DNA of 64,000 nucleotides from Amycolatopsis australiensis (GTDB lineage Bacteria; Actinomycetota; Actinomycetes; Mycobacteriales; Pseudonocardiaceae), in contig NZ_FPJG01000006.1 in the NCBI RefSeq assembly GCF_900119165.1, positions 6,920,001 through 6,984,000 on the forward strand. Reading direction: 5' to 3'. Numbering within the stretch: the stretch's first letter is position 1; the number at the start of each line of letters is the position of its first letter. The notes under the pieces are model-generated. The model was not told where the DNA came from and ran no database searches. It saw nothing but the letters and a program-made list of their open reading frames with translations. Below, piece after piece: positions 56,362 through 64,000 of the stretch. The translations under genes were made by a program, and so were the position numbers.

Positions 56362-57594
56362 ATGGGAAAACTGACCCGCCGCGCCCGGGCCAAGGCGGAC
56401 TACCTCGGCTTCATCGGCGCGCGGGAGTGGCCGCTCGCCGCCTCGGGTCTCGGGGTCGTCCTCGGCGTCGTGACCATCCTGCCCAGCGCGGTCGGTGTCG
56501 TGCTCTCCGTCGTCGCCCTCGCTCTCGGTGTCGCCACCTTCACCCGGGATGTCCGGCTGCTGCGCCGCCGGTGGGCCGGGTTCGAGTTCACCACCATCGC
56601 CGCGCCCTTCCCGACCGCCGAGCTGCCGCCGCCCCCGTCCTACCCGCAAGCCGAGTACCTCGCCGTGCCAGCGAGAGGCACGGCGCTGGTCAGCGCCGCG
56701 ATCGACCGCGACCTGTGGACCGGGCGGCACACGATCGCCGTCGCCGAGGAGCCCTACCGGCTGCCTCCCGTGCTGAAGGCGACCGCGCCGCACGTGCTGC
56801 CCCTGCGGGCGCGCGGCCGGCTGCTGTTCAACGGGCCGATCGTCGGCATGCGCGGCGACCCGCTGCCCGCCACCGGCGCCCGGCCCGCGCCGATCCGGCT
56901 GCACCGCGCGCGGTTCTTCGACGCCGTCTGCTCGAACGAGCTGGGCACGCTCCGCATCACGCGCGCCGGCACCGGCGAGGAGTACGACCTGCGCAAGGCC
57001 GAGCTCACCGGCACCGACGGCGCCCTGCGCGAGCTGAGCAGCAGCACGCTGGCCGACTTCGTCGGGGTCTCGACGGTCGCGTTCACCACCGACGGCAAGC
57101 TGGTCACCGTCCGGCAGTCCTCGCTCAACGCCGTGAGCGGGCTGCTGCTCGCGCCCTCGGGCAGCGGCTCGCTGGAGCCGCGCGACCTGCGCACCCCGGA
57201 CGGCGGTACCCGCCGGTACCTGCACACCGCCGTCTGCGCCGGGATGGAACGCGAGCTGTGCGAGGAAAGCGGGCTCCGCCCGCCGGACGTCCGCGGCACG
57301 AAGCTGACCGGGTTCGCGCGCTGGCTGGAACGCGGCGCCAAGCCGGAGTTCTTCGGCGTGACCGAGCTGGCGGTCGGCAGCGCCGAGGTCGCCGCGCGCC
57401 GCCCGGTCAGCGGCGAACGGCTCTACAGCGCCGGGCTGACGCTGTTCGACGTCGATCTCGCGGCCGTCGGCGCCGCGCTGGCCGCCGGTGTCCCGCTCAG
57501 CGAGGCACTCCCCGCGCGGCTCTGGGAGGACGGCTCGCTGCCGCTCCTGCTGGCCCTGCGCGCGGCGGCGGCGTGGCGGGTCGCGGAGATCTGA
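56362..57594 (+). CDS. Membrane-anchored protein with a Nudix-box-like motif
   Basis: A 410-residue protein I cannot place firmly. Two hydrophobic segments at about residues 20-65 (PLAASGLGVVLGVVTILPSA, VGVVLSVVALALGVATF) anchor it. The cytoplasmic part contains RELCEESGL near residue 300, which fits the REUxEExGU half of the Nudix box; the upstream Gly and Glu of the full box are not evident. A Nudix-type hydrolase or a non-catalytic relative are both possible. ATG at 56362 chosen; a GTG at 56343 in frame is an alternative. Confidence 0.65.
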   Translation: MGKLTRRARAKADYLGFIGAREWPLAASGLGVVLGVVTILPSAVGVVLSVVALALGVATFTRDVRLLRRRWAGFEFTTIAAPFPTAELPPPPSYPQAEYLAVPARGTALVSAAIDRDLWTGRHTIAVAEEPYRLPPVLKATAPHVLPLRARGRLLFNGPIVGMRGDPLPATGARPAPIRLHRARFFDAVCSNELGTLRITRAGTGEEYDLRKAELTGTDGALRELSSSTLADFVGVSTVAFTTDGKLVTVRQSSLNAVSGLLLAPSGSGSLEPRDLRTPDGGTRRYLHTAVCAGMERELCEESGLRPPDVRGTKLTGFARWLERGAKPEFFGVTELAVGSAEVAARRPVSGERLYSAGLTLFDVDLAAVGAALAAGVPLSEALPARLWEDGSLPLLLALRAAAAWRVAEI

Positions 57595-57646
57595 CCGAAA
57601 CGCCCCTGTTCTCCGGGTGAGGGGAACGCTACGATCGTCCGCAATT

Positions 57647-57665
57647 GTTAGGAAAGTTCCCTAAC
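57647..57665. promoter_or_regulatory. CsnR-like operator upstream of csxA
   Basis: GTTAGGAAAGTTCCCTAAC is a palindrome with one mismatch. It closely resembles the operator of CsnR, the ROK-type repressor of chitosanase genes in actinomycetes. A -10-like TACGAT lies at 57630-57635, so the operator would lie just after the transcript start and act as a block. The CsnR likeness is from memory; no ROK gene is in the window. Confidence 0.65.
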
Positions 57666-57709
57666 GATGTCCGCTGTCCCCGCCGCCGTGGTGCCTAGGA
57701 GGCGCGCTC

Positions 57710-60700
57710 GTGAGCTATCGGCAGAGAAGAACCCGGACACTACTCGCGGCGGCCGTGCTGGCCGTCGCGGCGAGCGGGGCCACCGTCGCGGCGGCCACCG
57801 GGCAGGAACCGGCGAAGGCGGTGTTCGCCGCTGTGGGCCCGGCCACCGCCGTCCCCGGCTTCCTGATCCAGACGTCCGCCCAGGTCAGCGACGACTCGGC
57901 GGTCTCCAAGCCCGGTTTCGACACCGCCGGCTGGTACCCGGTCGGCCCGCGCTCGACCGTCTACGCCGGGCTGCTGGCCAACGGCAAGTACGCCGACCCG
58001 TTCTACTCCACCAACATGAAGAACGTGCCGACCGCGGACTTCAAGGTCCCGTGGTGGTACCGCGCCGACGTCACCGTCGCCGACCCCACGCAGCGCACCT
58101 ACCTCGACTTCAGCGGCGTGCTGTCCAAGGCCGACGTCTGGGTCAACGGGACGCGCATCGCCGACAAGTCGCAGGTCACCGGCGCCTACACCCGCCACGA
58201 CCTGGACATCACCGCGCAGGTGAAGGCCGGCACCAACAGCATCGCCTTCAAGGTCTACCCGAACGACCCGGACAAGGACCTGTCGATGGGCTGGATCGAC
58301 TGGGCGCAGACCCCGCCGGACCAGAACATGGGCATCGTGCGGGACGTGCTGGTCCGGCGCAGCGGCCCCGTGGCGCTGCGCGGCGGCCACGTCGTCACGA
58401 AGCTGCCGTCGCTCGGCCACGCCGACCTCACGGTGAAGGCCGACGTCCGCAACGACTCCGCGGCCGCGGTGACGACGACCGTGTCCGGAACGGTCGCCGG
58501 GCGCGCCATCAGCCAGACGGTCTCGCTGGCGGCGAAGGAGAAGAAGACGGTCACGTTCCCGGTGATCGGGATCGACAACCCGCAGGTCTGGTGGCCGGCC
58601 GGGATGGGCGGGCAGCCGCTCTACGACCTCGACCTGACCGCGAGCGTCGGCGGCACGGCGTCCGACACCTCGCACTCGAGCTTCGGCGTCCGGCAGGTGA
58701 CGGCGAACAAGAACGCGAGCGGCGGCCGCGCGTACACGATCAACGGGCGCCCGCTGCTGATCAAGGGCGGCGGCTACTCGCCGGACCTGTTCCTGCGCTG
58801 GAACGAGCAGTTCGCGGCCGACAAGCTCGCCTACGTCAAGGACCTCGGGCTCAACACCGTGCGCCTGGAGGGGCACATCGAGCCGGACGAGTTCTTCGAC
58901 CTCGCCGACCGGATGGGCGTGCTGACGCTGCCCGGCTGGGAGTGCTGCGACAAGTGGGAAGGCCAGGTCAACGGCGACGAGAAGGGTGACCCCTGGACCG
59001 CCGCGGACTACCCGGTCGCGAAGGCGTCGATGACCGCGGAGGCCGAGCGCCTGCGCGACCACCCGAGCGTCATCTCGTTCCTCATCGGCAGCGACTTCGC
59101 GCCGGACGCGACCATCGAGAAGAACTACCTCGACGCGCTCAGCGCCGCGGACTGGCCCACCCCGGTGGTCCCGGCCGCGTCGGCGAAGTCGTCGCCGCAG
59201 CTCGGCTCGTCGGGCATGAAGATGAACGGCCCGTACGACTACGTCCCGCCGAACTACTGGTACGACAAGGCGCACGGTGATCTCGGCGGCGCGTGGGGCT
59301 TCAACTCCGAGACCAGCGCCGGGCCGGACATCCCGACGATGGACACGCTGAAGCGGATGATGTCGTCCAGTGAGCTGGACACGCTGTGGAAGAACCCGTC
59401 GGCGGCGCAGTACCACCGGTCGTCGTCCTCGACGTTCGCCAACCTGAAGCTGTTCGGCGACGCGCTGGCCGGCCGCTACGGCAAGCCGTCGAGCCTGGCC
59501 GACTTCGTCCGGAAGGCGCAGCTGGCCCAGTACGAGAACGTCCGCGCCGAGTTCGAGTCCCACTCGCGCAACTTCAGCGACGGCACGAACCCGGCCACCG
59601 GGATCATCTACTGGATGCTCAACAGCGGCTGGACGTCGCTGCACTGGCAGCTGTTCGACGCCTACCTCGACCAGAACGGCTCCTACTTCGGGGCCAAGAA
59701 GGCGAACGAGCCGCTGCACATCCAGTACTCGTACGACACCAAGTCGGTCGTGGTGGTCAACCACAACCACGACCCGGCGTCCGGGCTGACCGCCCGCGTC
59801 CAGCTGTTCAACCTGGACGGCACCGCGAAGTACGACCAGTCGAAGAGCGTCTCGGTGGGCGGTGACGGCGCGAAGACCACCGCGCTGACCATCGGCTCGG
59901 TGAGCGGGCTGTCGACGACGTACCTGGCGAAGCTGGTCCTGACCGACTCGTCGGGCAAGGAGGTCAGCCGCAACGTCTACTGGCTGTCCACCAAGGCCGA
60001 CACGCTGGACTGGGCCAACAGCGACTGGTACTACACGCCGACGACGTCGTACGCGGACCTGTCGGGGCTGAACTCGCTGGGGTCGGTCACCGTGGGCGCG
60101 AACGCCTCCTCGACGGCCGACGCCGACGGCACCACGACGACCAAGGTGACGCTGACCAACAGCACCGGCGGCAAGATCCCGGCGTTCTTCGTCGACGCGC
60201 ACGTGGTCGGCGCGGCGGGCGCGCCGGTGCTGCCGGTGCGGTGGACCGACAACCAGGTCACGCTGTGGCCGGGCGAGTCCACGACGCTGACGGCGACGTA
60301 CCGGACCGCGGACCTCAAGGGCGCCAAGCCGTCGGTGCGGATCGCGGGCTGGAACACCGGGACGAAGACGATCCCGGCGGACGGCTCGGCCGAAGCCCGC
60401 GATTACCAGGCCGAAGACGCGGCGATCACCGGCGGCGTCGCGGAGTCGAACCACCTGGGCTACACGGGCACCGGGTTCGTCAACTACGACAACACGACGG
60501 GCAGCGCGGTGGAGTTCACGGTGCCGGCGGCCGCGGCGGGCCCGGCGAACGTCGTCCTGCGGTTCGCCAACGGCACGACGACGAACCGGCCGATGGACAT
60601 CTCGGTGAACGGAACGAAGGTGGCATCGGGAGTGACGTTCGGCGGCACGGGGAACTGGGACACGTGGCAGACGGTCACGGTGCCGGTTTCGCTGGCCGCG

Positions 60701-60772
60701 GGGACGAACAAGATCAAGGCCACGGCGACGACCGCCAACGGCGGCCCGAACCTGGACAAGATCACCGTTTAG
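57710..60772 (+). CDS. csxA: Secreted exo-beta-D-glucosaminidase (GH2) with C-terminal CBM35
   Basis: Removes glucosamine from the non-reducing end of chitosan oligomers outside the cell. The 1020-residue protein has a signal peptide (basic start, cut near residue 29), the GH2 sugar-binding, immunoglobulin-like and barrel domains, and a C-terminal CBM35 from about residue 895 (YQAEDAAITGGVAESNHLGY). The acid/base is Asp462 in IGSDFAPD and the nucleophile Glu534 in NSETSAG, at a constant offset of 7 from D469 and E541 of Amycolatopsis orientalis CsxA. GTG start after AGGAGG. A CsnR-like operator precedes it. Confidence 0.95.
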   Translation: MSYRQRRTRTLLAAAVLAVAASGATVAAATGQEPAKAVFAAVGPATAVPGFLIQTSAQVSDDSAVSKPGFDTAGWYPVGPRSTVYAGLLANGKYADPFYSTNMKNVPTADFKVPWWYRADVTVADPTQRTYLDFSGVLSKADVWVNGTRIADKSQVTGAYTRHDLDITAQVKAGTNSIAFKVYPNDPDKDLSMGWIDWAQTPPDQNMGIVRDVLVRRSGPVALRGGHVVTKLPSLGHADLTVKADVRNDSAAAVTTTVSGTVAGRAISQTVSLAAKEKKTVTFPVIGIDNPQVWWPAGMGGQPLYDLDLTASVGGTASDTSHSSFGVRQVTANKNASGGRAYTINGRPLLIKGGGYSPDLFLRWNEQFAADKLAYVKDLGLNTVRLEGHIEPDEFFDLADRMGVLTLPGWECCDKWEGQVNGDEKGDPWTAADYPVAKASMTAEAERLRDHPSVISFLIGSDFAPDATIEKNYLDALSAADWPTPVVPAASAKSSPQLGSSGMKMNGPYDYVPPNYWYDKAHGDLGGAWGFNSETSAGPDIPTMDTLKRMMSSSELDTLWKNPSAAQYHRSSSSTFANLKLFGDALAGRYGKPSSLADFVRKAQLAQYENVRAEFESHSRNFSDGTNPATGIIYWMLNSGWTSLHWQLFDAYLDQNGSYFGAKKANEPLHIQYSYDTKSVVVVNHNHDPASGLTARVQLFNLDGTAKYDQSKSVSVGGDGAKTTALTIGSVSGLSTTYLAKLVLTDSSGKEVSRNVYWLSTKADTLDWANSDWYYTPTTSYADLSGLNSLGSVTVGANASSTADADGTTTTKVTLTNSTGGKIPAFFVDAHVVGAAGAPVLPVRWTDNQVTLWPGESTTLTATYRTADLKGAKPSVRIAGWNTGTKTIPADGSAEARDYQAEDAAITGGVAESNHLGYTGTGFVNYDNTTGSAVEFTVPAAAAGPANVVLRFANGTTTNRPMDISVNGTKVASGVTFGGTGNWDTWQTVTVPVSLAAGTNKIKATATTANGGPNLDKITV

Positions 60773-60779
60773 GCAGCGG

Positions 60780-60830
60780 CCGTGAATGCCACATCCAGGG
60801 ACATCGTGTCCGTGAATGTGGCATTCACGG
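60780..60830. repeat. Hairpin repeat after csxA, probable terminator
   Basis: CCGTGAATGCCACAT (60780-60794) pairs perfectly with ATGTGGCATTCACGG (60816-60830). CGTGAATG also recurs in direct orientation at 60811. Comparable stretches are, from memory, frequent in Amycolatopsis intergenic DNA. It lies 7 bases after the csxA stop and overlaps the stop of the minus-strand gene at 60825. Confidence 0.7.
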
Positions 60831-61145
60831 CTTCCCTGCTTCGGGTTCCGGGGGCGCCATCGCCGCGTCGCTGAGGGCGCGAAAGACCGACCGGGGGTTG
60901 TCCGGCAAGGATGGGTCACGGTCGAGCATCGCGATCTCCGGCTGGGTGAGGTTCCGCACGAGCGGAACACCGTCGATCTTGACGATCAGCACCGATCCGA
61001 GGTGGACCAAGGCCGTGGGCGAAGCCTGAAGGGCGACGAGCAACTTCGCGACCGCGTCTCCTTGGGCCCGATCGACCTGCGCCTGGTTCTTCGTGAGGAG
61101 CTGAAGCTCGATTCCCCGTTCGATCTTCTCGAGACGTCGACGCAT
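60825..61145 (-). CDS. Hypothetical protein of atypical base composition
   Basis: A 106-residue ORF with no recognised domain. It has a basic helical start (MRRRLEKIERGIELQLLTKN) and a mixed end (LIVKIDGVPLVRNLTQPEIA). Third codon positions are visibly less GC-rich than in neighbours, which suggests recent transfer or a non-coding origin. Upstream the same frame stays open without a start codon for another 220 bases. No clear Shine-Dalgarno sequence. The 227 bases 61146-61372 hold nothing else recognised. Confidence 0.5.
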   Translation of the reverse strand: MRRRLEKIERGIELQLLTKNQAQVDRAQGDAVAKLLVALQASPTALVHLGSVLIVKIDGVPLVRNLTQPEIAMLDRDPSLPDNPRSVFRALSDAAMAPPEPEAGKP

Positions 61146-61372
61146 GTCTTCCGAGGAACCGGCCCGCCGCAGCCGGCAGACGAAGGCACGTCGCCAAGAT
61201 CCTCGCTTGCCTCCGGCTTCCGCGTCGCCACCGAGGTGGTCCTCGACGCGCTGCTGGAGGGCACGCTGGACGGCAATCGCGCCGCGCCGCTGCTCGGCAC
61301 GCGACCGATCGGAGCCATCGCCTCCGCTCGGTGCGGCCGACCGGCGTCGGTAACGACGCGTCAGTTGCCGCC

Positions 61373-62773
61373 TCAGTCCCAGAGCAGGCGCTGGTCCCGA
61401 TCCGGATCCGGCACCGTCGTGGACACGTCGTCGAAGAGCCGCGTGACGCGGTCCGCCGGCGTGTACCGCGGCCAGCCCGGGTCGCCCGTCTTGACGAACC
61501 GGACCCACGCGCCGAACATCTCCGTCGCCACCGCCTGCAGGCGCTCCGCCGGGAACGTCCGGCCGGCGAACAGGAACCGCCAGTTGCGGTTGCGGATGTC
61601 GTCGAACATCAGCGGCAGGTCGAGCCCGTGCGGGGCGCCGAGCCCCTTGCCGCGTGGGGCGATCCGCCAGTCGAGCCGGTACATCCAGGCCGTTCCGCCG
61701 GCGGCTTGCGTCGCTTCGGCGAACCGGATCGCCGGGATCCACCAGTCCCCCGCGGTCAGCGCGCGGTTGCGGACCTGGTCTTCCGGCCAGTCCGGGAGAA
61801 GCCCGGCGTAGGCCGCGACGGCCTTCTCGATCTCCTCCGCGTCCAGCACCGTCGAGCCGGCGCCCAGCAGCTTCGCGCCGCCCGACTGCAGCCAGCTGAA
61901 CAGGTCTTCTTCGTCCGCCGTCGTCCCGATGAGCAGCCGGACGCCGCGGACCGCGTCCAGTGGCCGGGCGGGCAGCAGCTCGTCGCCGACGACCACGCGG
62001 TAGGTCACTTTCGTCCCCGACACCGCCGAAACCCGTTGCTGCGCCTCGAGAATCCGCGTCACAGGCAGCGTCGCCAGCTCGTCCGGGGCGACGTCGAGCT
62101 CCGCGAGGACCGCCGAAGCCACCGCCGCGCCTTCGGCCGGGGTGTGCACGACCGCGCCGACGCCGGTGCCGCTCTGCACGATCGCCTGGTGGACCAGCCC
62201 GCGCGTGGCCGGCACGGCCAGCAGCGTCCCGACCGTGCGACCGCCGTTGGACTGCCCGGCCAGCGTCACCCGGCCCGGGTCGCCGCCGAACGCGCCGATG
62301 TGGCCGCGCACCCATTCGAGGGCCGCGACCTGGTCGCGCAGCGAGAGGTTCGAGTCGGCGACGCCGGGCAGGTGCAGCATCCCGAGCACGCCGAGCCGGT
62401 AGGCGACGGTCACGACGACCACGCCCCGCCGGGCGTAGGCGGACGCGTCGAACTGGTGCGGCGCCCCCATCACGCCGCCGCCGCCGTGGATCCACACGAG
62501 CACCGGGTACGAGCCGGGTTCCGCGGGCGCGTAGACGTTCAGGTACAGGCAGTCCTCGTCGCCGGTGAAGCCACGGCCGGTCAGCTCGGGCTGCGGCGCT
62601 CGCGGCGCCCACTCGGTCGCGTCGCGGACGCCGTCCCACGGCCGCGCCGGCCGCGGCGCGCGGAACCGCAGCTCCCCCACCGGCGGCTCGGCGTACGGCA
62701 CGCCGAGGAACGTCCTGACGCCGTCCCGTCCGGACCCGCGCAGCACTCCGGTCGCGATCTCCACCGTCGTCAC
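61373..62773 (-). CDS. Type-B carboxylesterase
   Basis: A 466-residue alpha/beta-hydrolase of the carboxylesterase/cholinesterase family. Marks: EDCLYLNVY, the oxyanion loop IHGGGGVMG, and the nucleophile serine in GQSNGG (usual form GESAGG); the acid Glu and the His in GAPHGLDLPLMF complete the triad. There is no signal peptide. GTG at 62773 follows a -10-like TAGGCT by six bases, so the message may be leaderless. A perfect 20-bp palindrome lies upstream. Confidence 0.9.
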   Translation of the reverse strand: MTTVEIATGVLRGSGRDGVRTFLGVPYAEPPVGELRFRAPRPARPWDGVRDATEWAPRAPQPELTGRGFTGDEDCLYLNVYAPAEPGSYPVLVWIHGGGGVMGAPHQFDASAYARRGVVVVTVAYRLGVLGMLHLPGVADSNLSLRDQVAALEWVRGHIGAFGGDPGRVTLAGQSNGGRTVGTLLAVPATRGLVHQAIVQSGTGVGAVVHTPAEGAAVASAVLAELDVAPDELATLPVTRILEAQQRVSAVSGTKVTYRVVVGDELLPARPLDAVRGVRLLIGTTADEEDLFSWLQSGGAKLLGAGSTVLDAEEIEKAVAAYAGLLPDWPEDQVRNRALTAGDWWIPAIRFAEATQAAGGTAWMYRLDWRIAPRGKGLGAPHGLDLPLMFDDIRNRNWRFLFAGRTFPAERLQAVATEMFGAWVRFVKTGDPGWPRYTPADRVTRLFDDVSTTVPDPDRDQRLLWD

Positions 62774-62793
62774 GTATTCAGCCTAGGGTCTTG

Positions 62794-62813
62794 CGCTGGA
62801 GCGCGCTCCAGCG
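62794..62813. promoter_or_regulatory. Perfect 20-bp operator-like palindrome
   Basis: CGCTGGAGCGCGCTCCAGCG lies in the 74-base divergent gap between the esterase and the SnoaL-like gene, over the -35 region of the esterase. Such sites are typical of TetR-family repressors, but no regulator gene is adjacent. Confidence 0.6.
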
Positions 62814-62847
62814 TGTTGACTCCGGTCACGCACCCCGGGAGGCACAC

Positions 62848-63255
62848 TTGACCGCAGCCGAGAACAAGCAGCTCCTGAAGACGGCGTTCGACGCCTGGGC
62901 GACCGGCGACATCCGGCCGCTGCTGGCCGCCATGGCCGACGACGTCGTGTGGACGGTCAGCGGGCACAACAGCTGGTCGGGCAGCTTCCGCGGCAAGGAC
63001 TCGGTCCGCCGCGACCTGCTCGGCCCGCTCGGCGAGCAGTTCGACGGCACCTACACCAGCACGGCGAGCCGGTTCGTCGCCGAAGACGACGTGGTCGTCG
63101 TCGAGACGCAGGGCAGCGTGGCCACGAAGGCGGGGCCGCGGTACGACAACAAGTACTGTTTCGTCTTCCGCCTCGAGGACGGCCGGATCCGCGAGATCAC
63201 CGAGTACATGGACACCCAGCTGGTCGCGGAGGTGCTCACCGAGCTGGCCAGGTGA
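62848..63255 (+). CDS. SnoaL-like (NTF2 fold) protein
   Basis: A 135-residue cone-shaped NTF2-like protein: FDAWATGDIRPLLAAMADDV at the start with the family pattern VWTVSGHNSWSGSFRGKDSV, and YDNKYCFVFRLEDGRIREIT at the end. Members include ketosteroid-isomerase-like enzymes and binding proteins; no catalytic residue can be named. TTG at 62848 follows GGGAGG. It shares the palindromic gap with the esterase. Confidence 0.85.
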   Translation: MTAAENKQLLKTAFDAWATGDIRPLLAAMADDVVWTVSGHNSWSGSFRGKDSVRRDLLGPLGEQFDGTYTSTASRFVAEDDVVVVETQGSVATKAGPRYDNKYCFVFRLEDGRIREITEYMDTQLVAEVLTELAR

Positions 63256-63288
63256 GGCCCGCCGCGGGCCGCGGGTCATGATTACCCC

Positions 63289-64000
63289 GTGCACATCGCG
63301 GCAGAGATAGTGGCGCTGGTCGTGACCGTCCTCCTCGTCAGCGCGGTGGCGCGGCGGCTGGACTGGTCCGCCCCGCTGTGCCTGATCGTCGTCGGCGTCG
63401 GCGCGTCGTACGTGCCCGGCGTGCCCGAATACCACCTCGACCCCGAGGTCGTGCTGCTCGGCCTGCTGCCGCCGCTGCTGTACTCGGCGGCCATCCAGAC
63501 CTCGCTGGTCGACTTCCGGAAGAACCGCGGCGCGATCGGGCTGATGTCGGTCGGGCTGGTCGTGTTCACCGCGATCGGCGTCGGGCTCGTCGCCTGGGCG
63601 GTGGTTCCGGGCCTGCCGCTGGCCGGCGGCATCGCGCTCGGCGCGGTCGTCGCGCCGCCGGACGCCGTCGCCGCCAGTGTCGTCGCCCGCCGGGTCGGCA
63701 TGCCGCGGAAACTGATCCGGCTGCTCGAAGGCGAGAGCCTGTTCAACGACGCCGCCGCGCTGGTCGCGCTCCGCACGGCCATCGCCGCGCTCGCCGGGTC
63801 GGTCAGCCTGTGGCAGGTCGGCGCGGACTTCTTCCGCGCGGCCATCGGCGGGGCCGTGGTCGGGCTGGTCGTCGGGTTCGCGGCCGCGTTCGTCCGCGCC
63901 CGGATGGACGAGCCGGTGCTCGACACCGCGCTGTCGTTCGCCGTCCCGTTCATCGCCTACATCCCGGCCGAGGCGATCCACGGCTCGGGCGTGCTCGCGG
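63289..64000 (+). CDS. CPA1-type Na+/H+ antiporter (partial, cut by the right edge)
   Basis: An inner-membrane cation:proton antiporter; 237 codons are in the window. Transmembrane segments begin at EIVALVVTVLLVSAVA. The ion-site block is GAVVAPPDAVAASVVARRVG, with the conserved Asp, and RLLEGESLFNDAAALVALRT is the second family hallmark. GTG at 63289 has no Shine-Dalgarno sequence and a GATTAC -10-like block close by, so the message may be leaderless. Confidence 0.92.
   Translation, partial: MHIAAEIVALVVTVLLVSAVARRLDWSAPLCLIVVGVGASYVPGVPEYHLDPEVVLLGLLPPLLYSAAIQTSLVDFRKNRGAIGLMSVGLVVFTAIGVGLVAWAVVPGLPLAGGIALGAVVAPPDAVAASVVARRVGMPRKLIRLLEGESLFNDAAALVALRTAIAALAGSVSLWQVGADFFRAAIGGAVVGLVVGFAAAFVRARMDEPVLDTALSFAVPFIAYIPAEAIHGSGVLA

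Overview
The window is about 64 kb of a very GC-rich actinobacterial chromosome, almost certainly Amycolatopsis or a close Pseudonocardiaceae relative. The grounds are the many GTG and TTG starts, long chains of overlapping genes, an arg and phe core layout typical of actinomycetes, a secreted exo-beta-D-glucosaminidase that matches CsxA of Amycolatopsis orientalis along its length (from memory), and several families of intergenic hairpin repeats. No rRNA, tRNA or CRISPR array was seen.

Bases 1-22,458 are mostly core genome. They hold tyrS (cut by the left edge), a 3-methyladenine DNA glycosylase, a three-gene SRPBCC/DUF4166/TetR operon with its own paired operators, and the arginine operon argC-J-B-D-F-R-(ArgG remnant)-H on the minus strand. 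Next come a WYL regulator, a secreted S33 peptidase, an AlkD-like repair protein, pheS-pheT, an RNA 2'-O-methyltransferase and infC-rpmI-rplT. The arg cluster is unusual: the place of argG is taken by a 95-codon ORF that looks like two joined fragments of argininosuccinate synthase.

Bases 22,459-36,732 are accessory metabolism: a GntR-acdS pair (ACC deaminase), then a divergent D-amino-acid module (RidA, IclR and a PfkB kinase on one side; a D-serine-dehydratase-like PLP enzyme, a D-aminoacylase and a GntP permease on the other), then a lactonase-fold protein with a das-like amino-sugar ABC importer and a cytoplasmic GH20 hexosaminidase. A perfect core of a DasR site (dre) precedes the last group. 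The importer has no ATPase gene here and presumably shares one encoded elsewhere. At the stop codon of the GH20 gene sits a decayed IS481-family element flanked by a 6-bp target duplication containing CTAG.

Bases 37,626-54,938 hold a VOC protein, a DcuS/DcuR-type two-component system next to dctA, an HxlR/MFS pair, a lipoprotein-sigma-anti-sigma-SRPBCC operon, uvrA, an acyltransferase, an MBL hydrolase, DUF1684 and hypothetical proteins, a possible 14-residue peptide gene and a Crp/Fnr regulator.

Bases 55,013-64,000 hold rnhA, a YchJ-like protein, a membrane-anchored protein with part of a Nudix box, csxA with a CsnR-like operator, a type-B carboxylesterase, a SnoaL-like protein and the start of a CPA1 antiporter. 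CsxA (outside the cell), the das-like importer and the GH20 enzyme together suggest growth on chitosan and chitin fragments. No gene-free stretch exceeds 300 bases apart from the decayed IS element.
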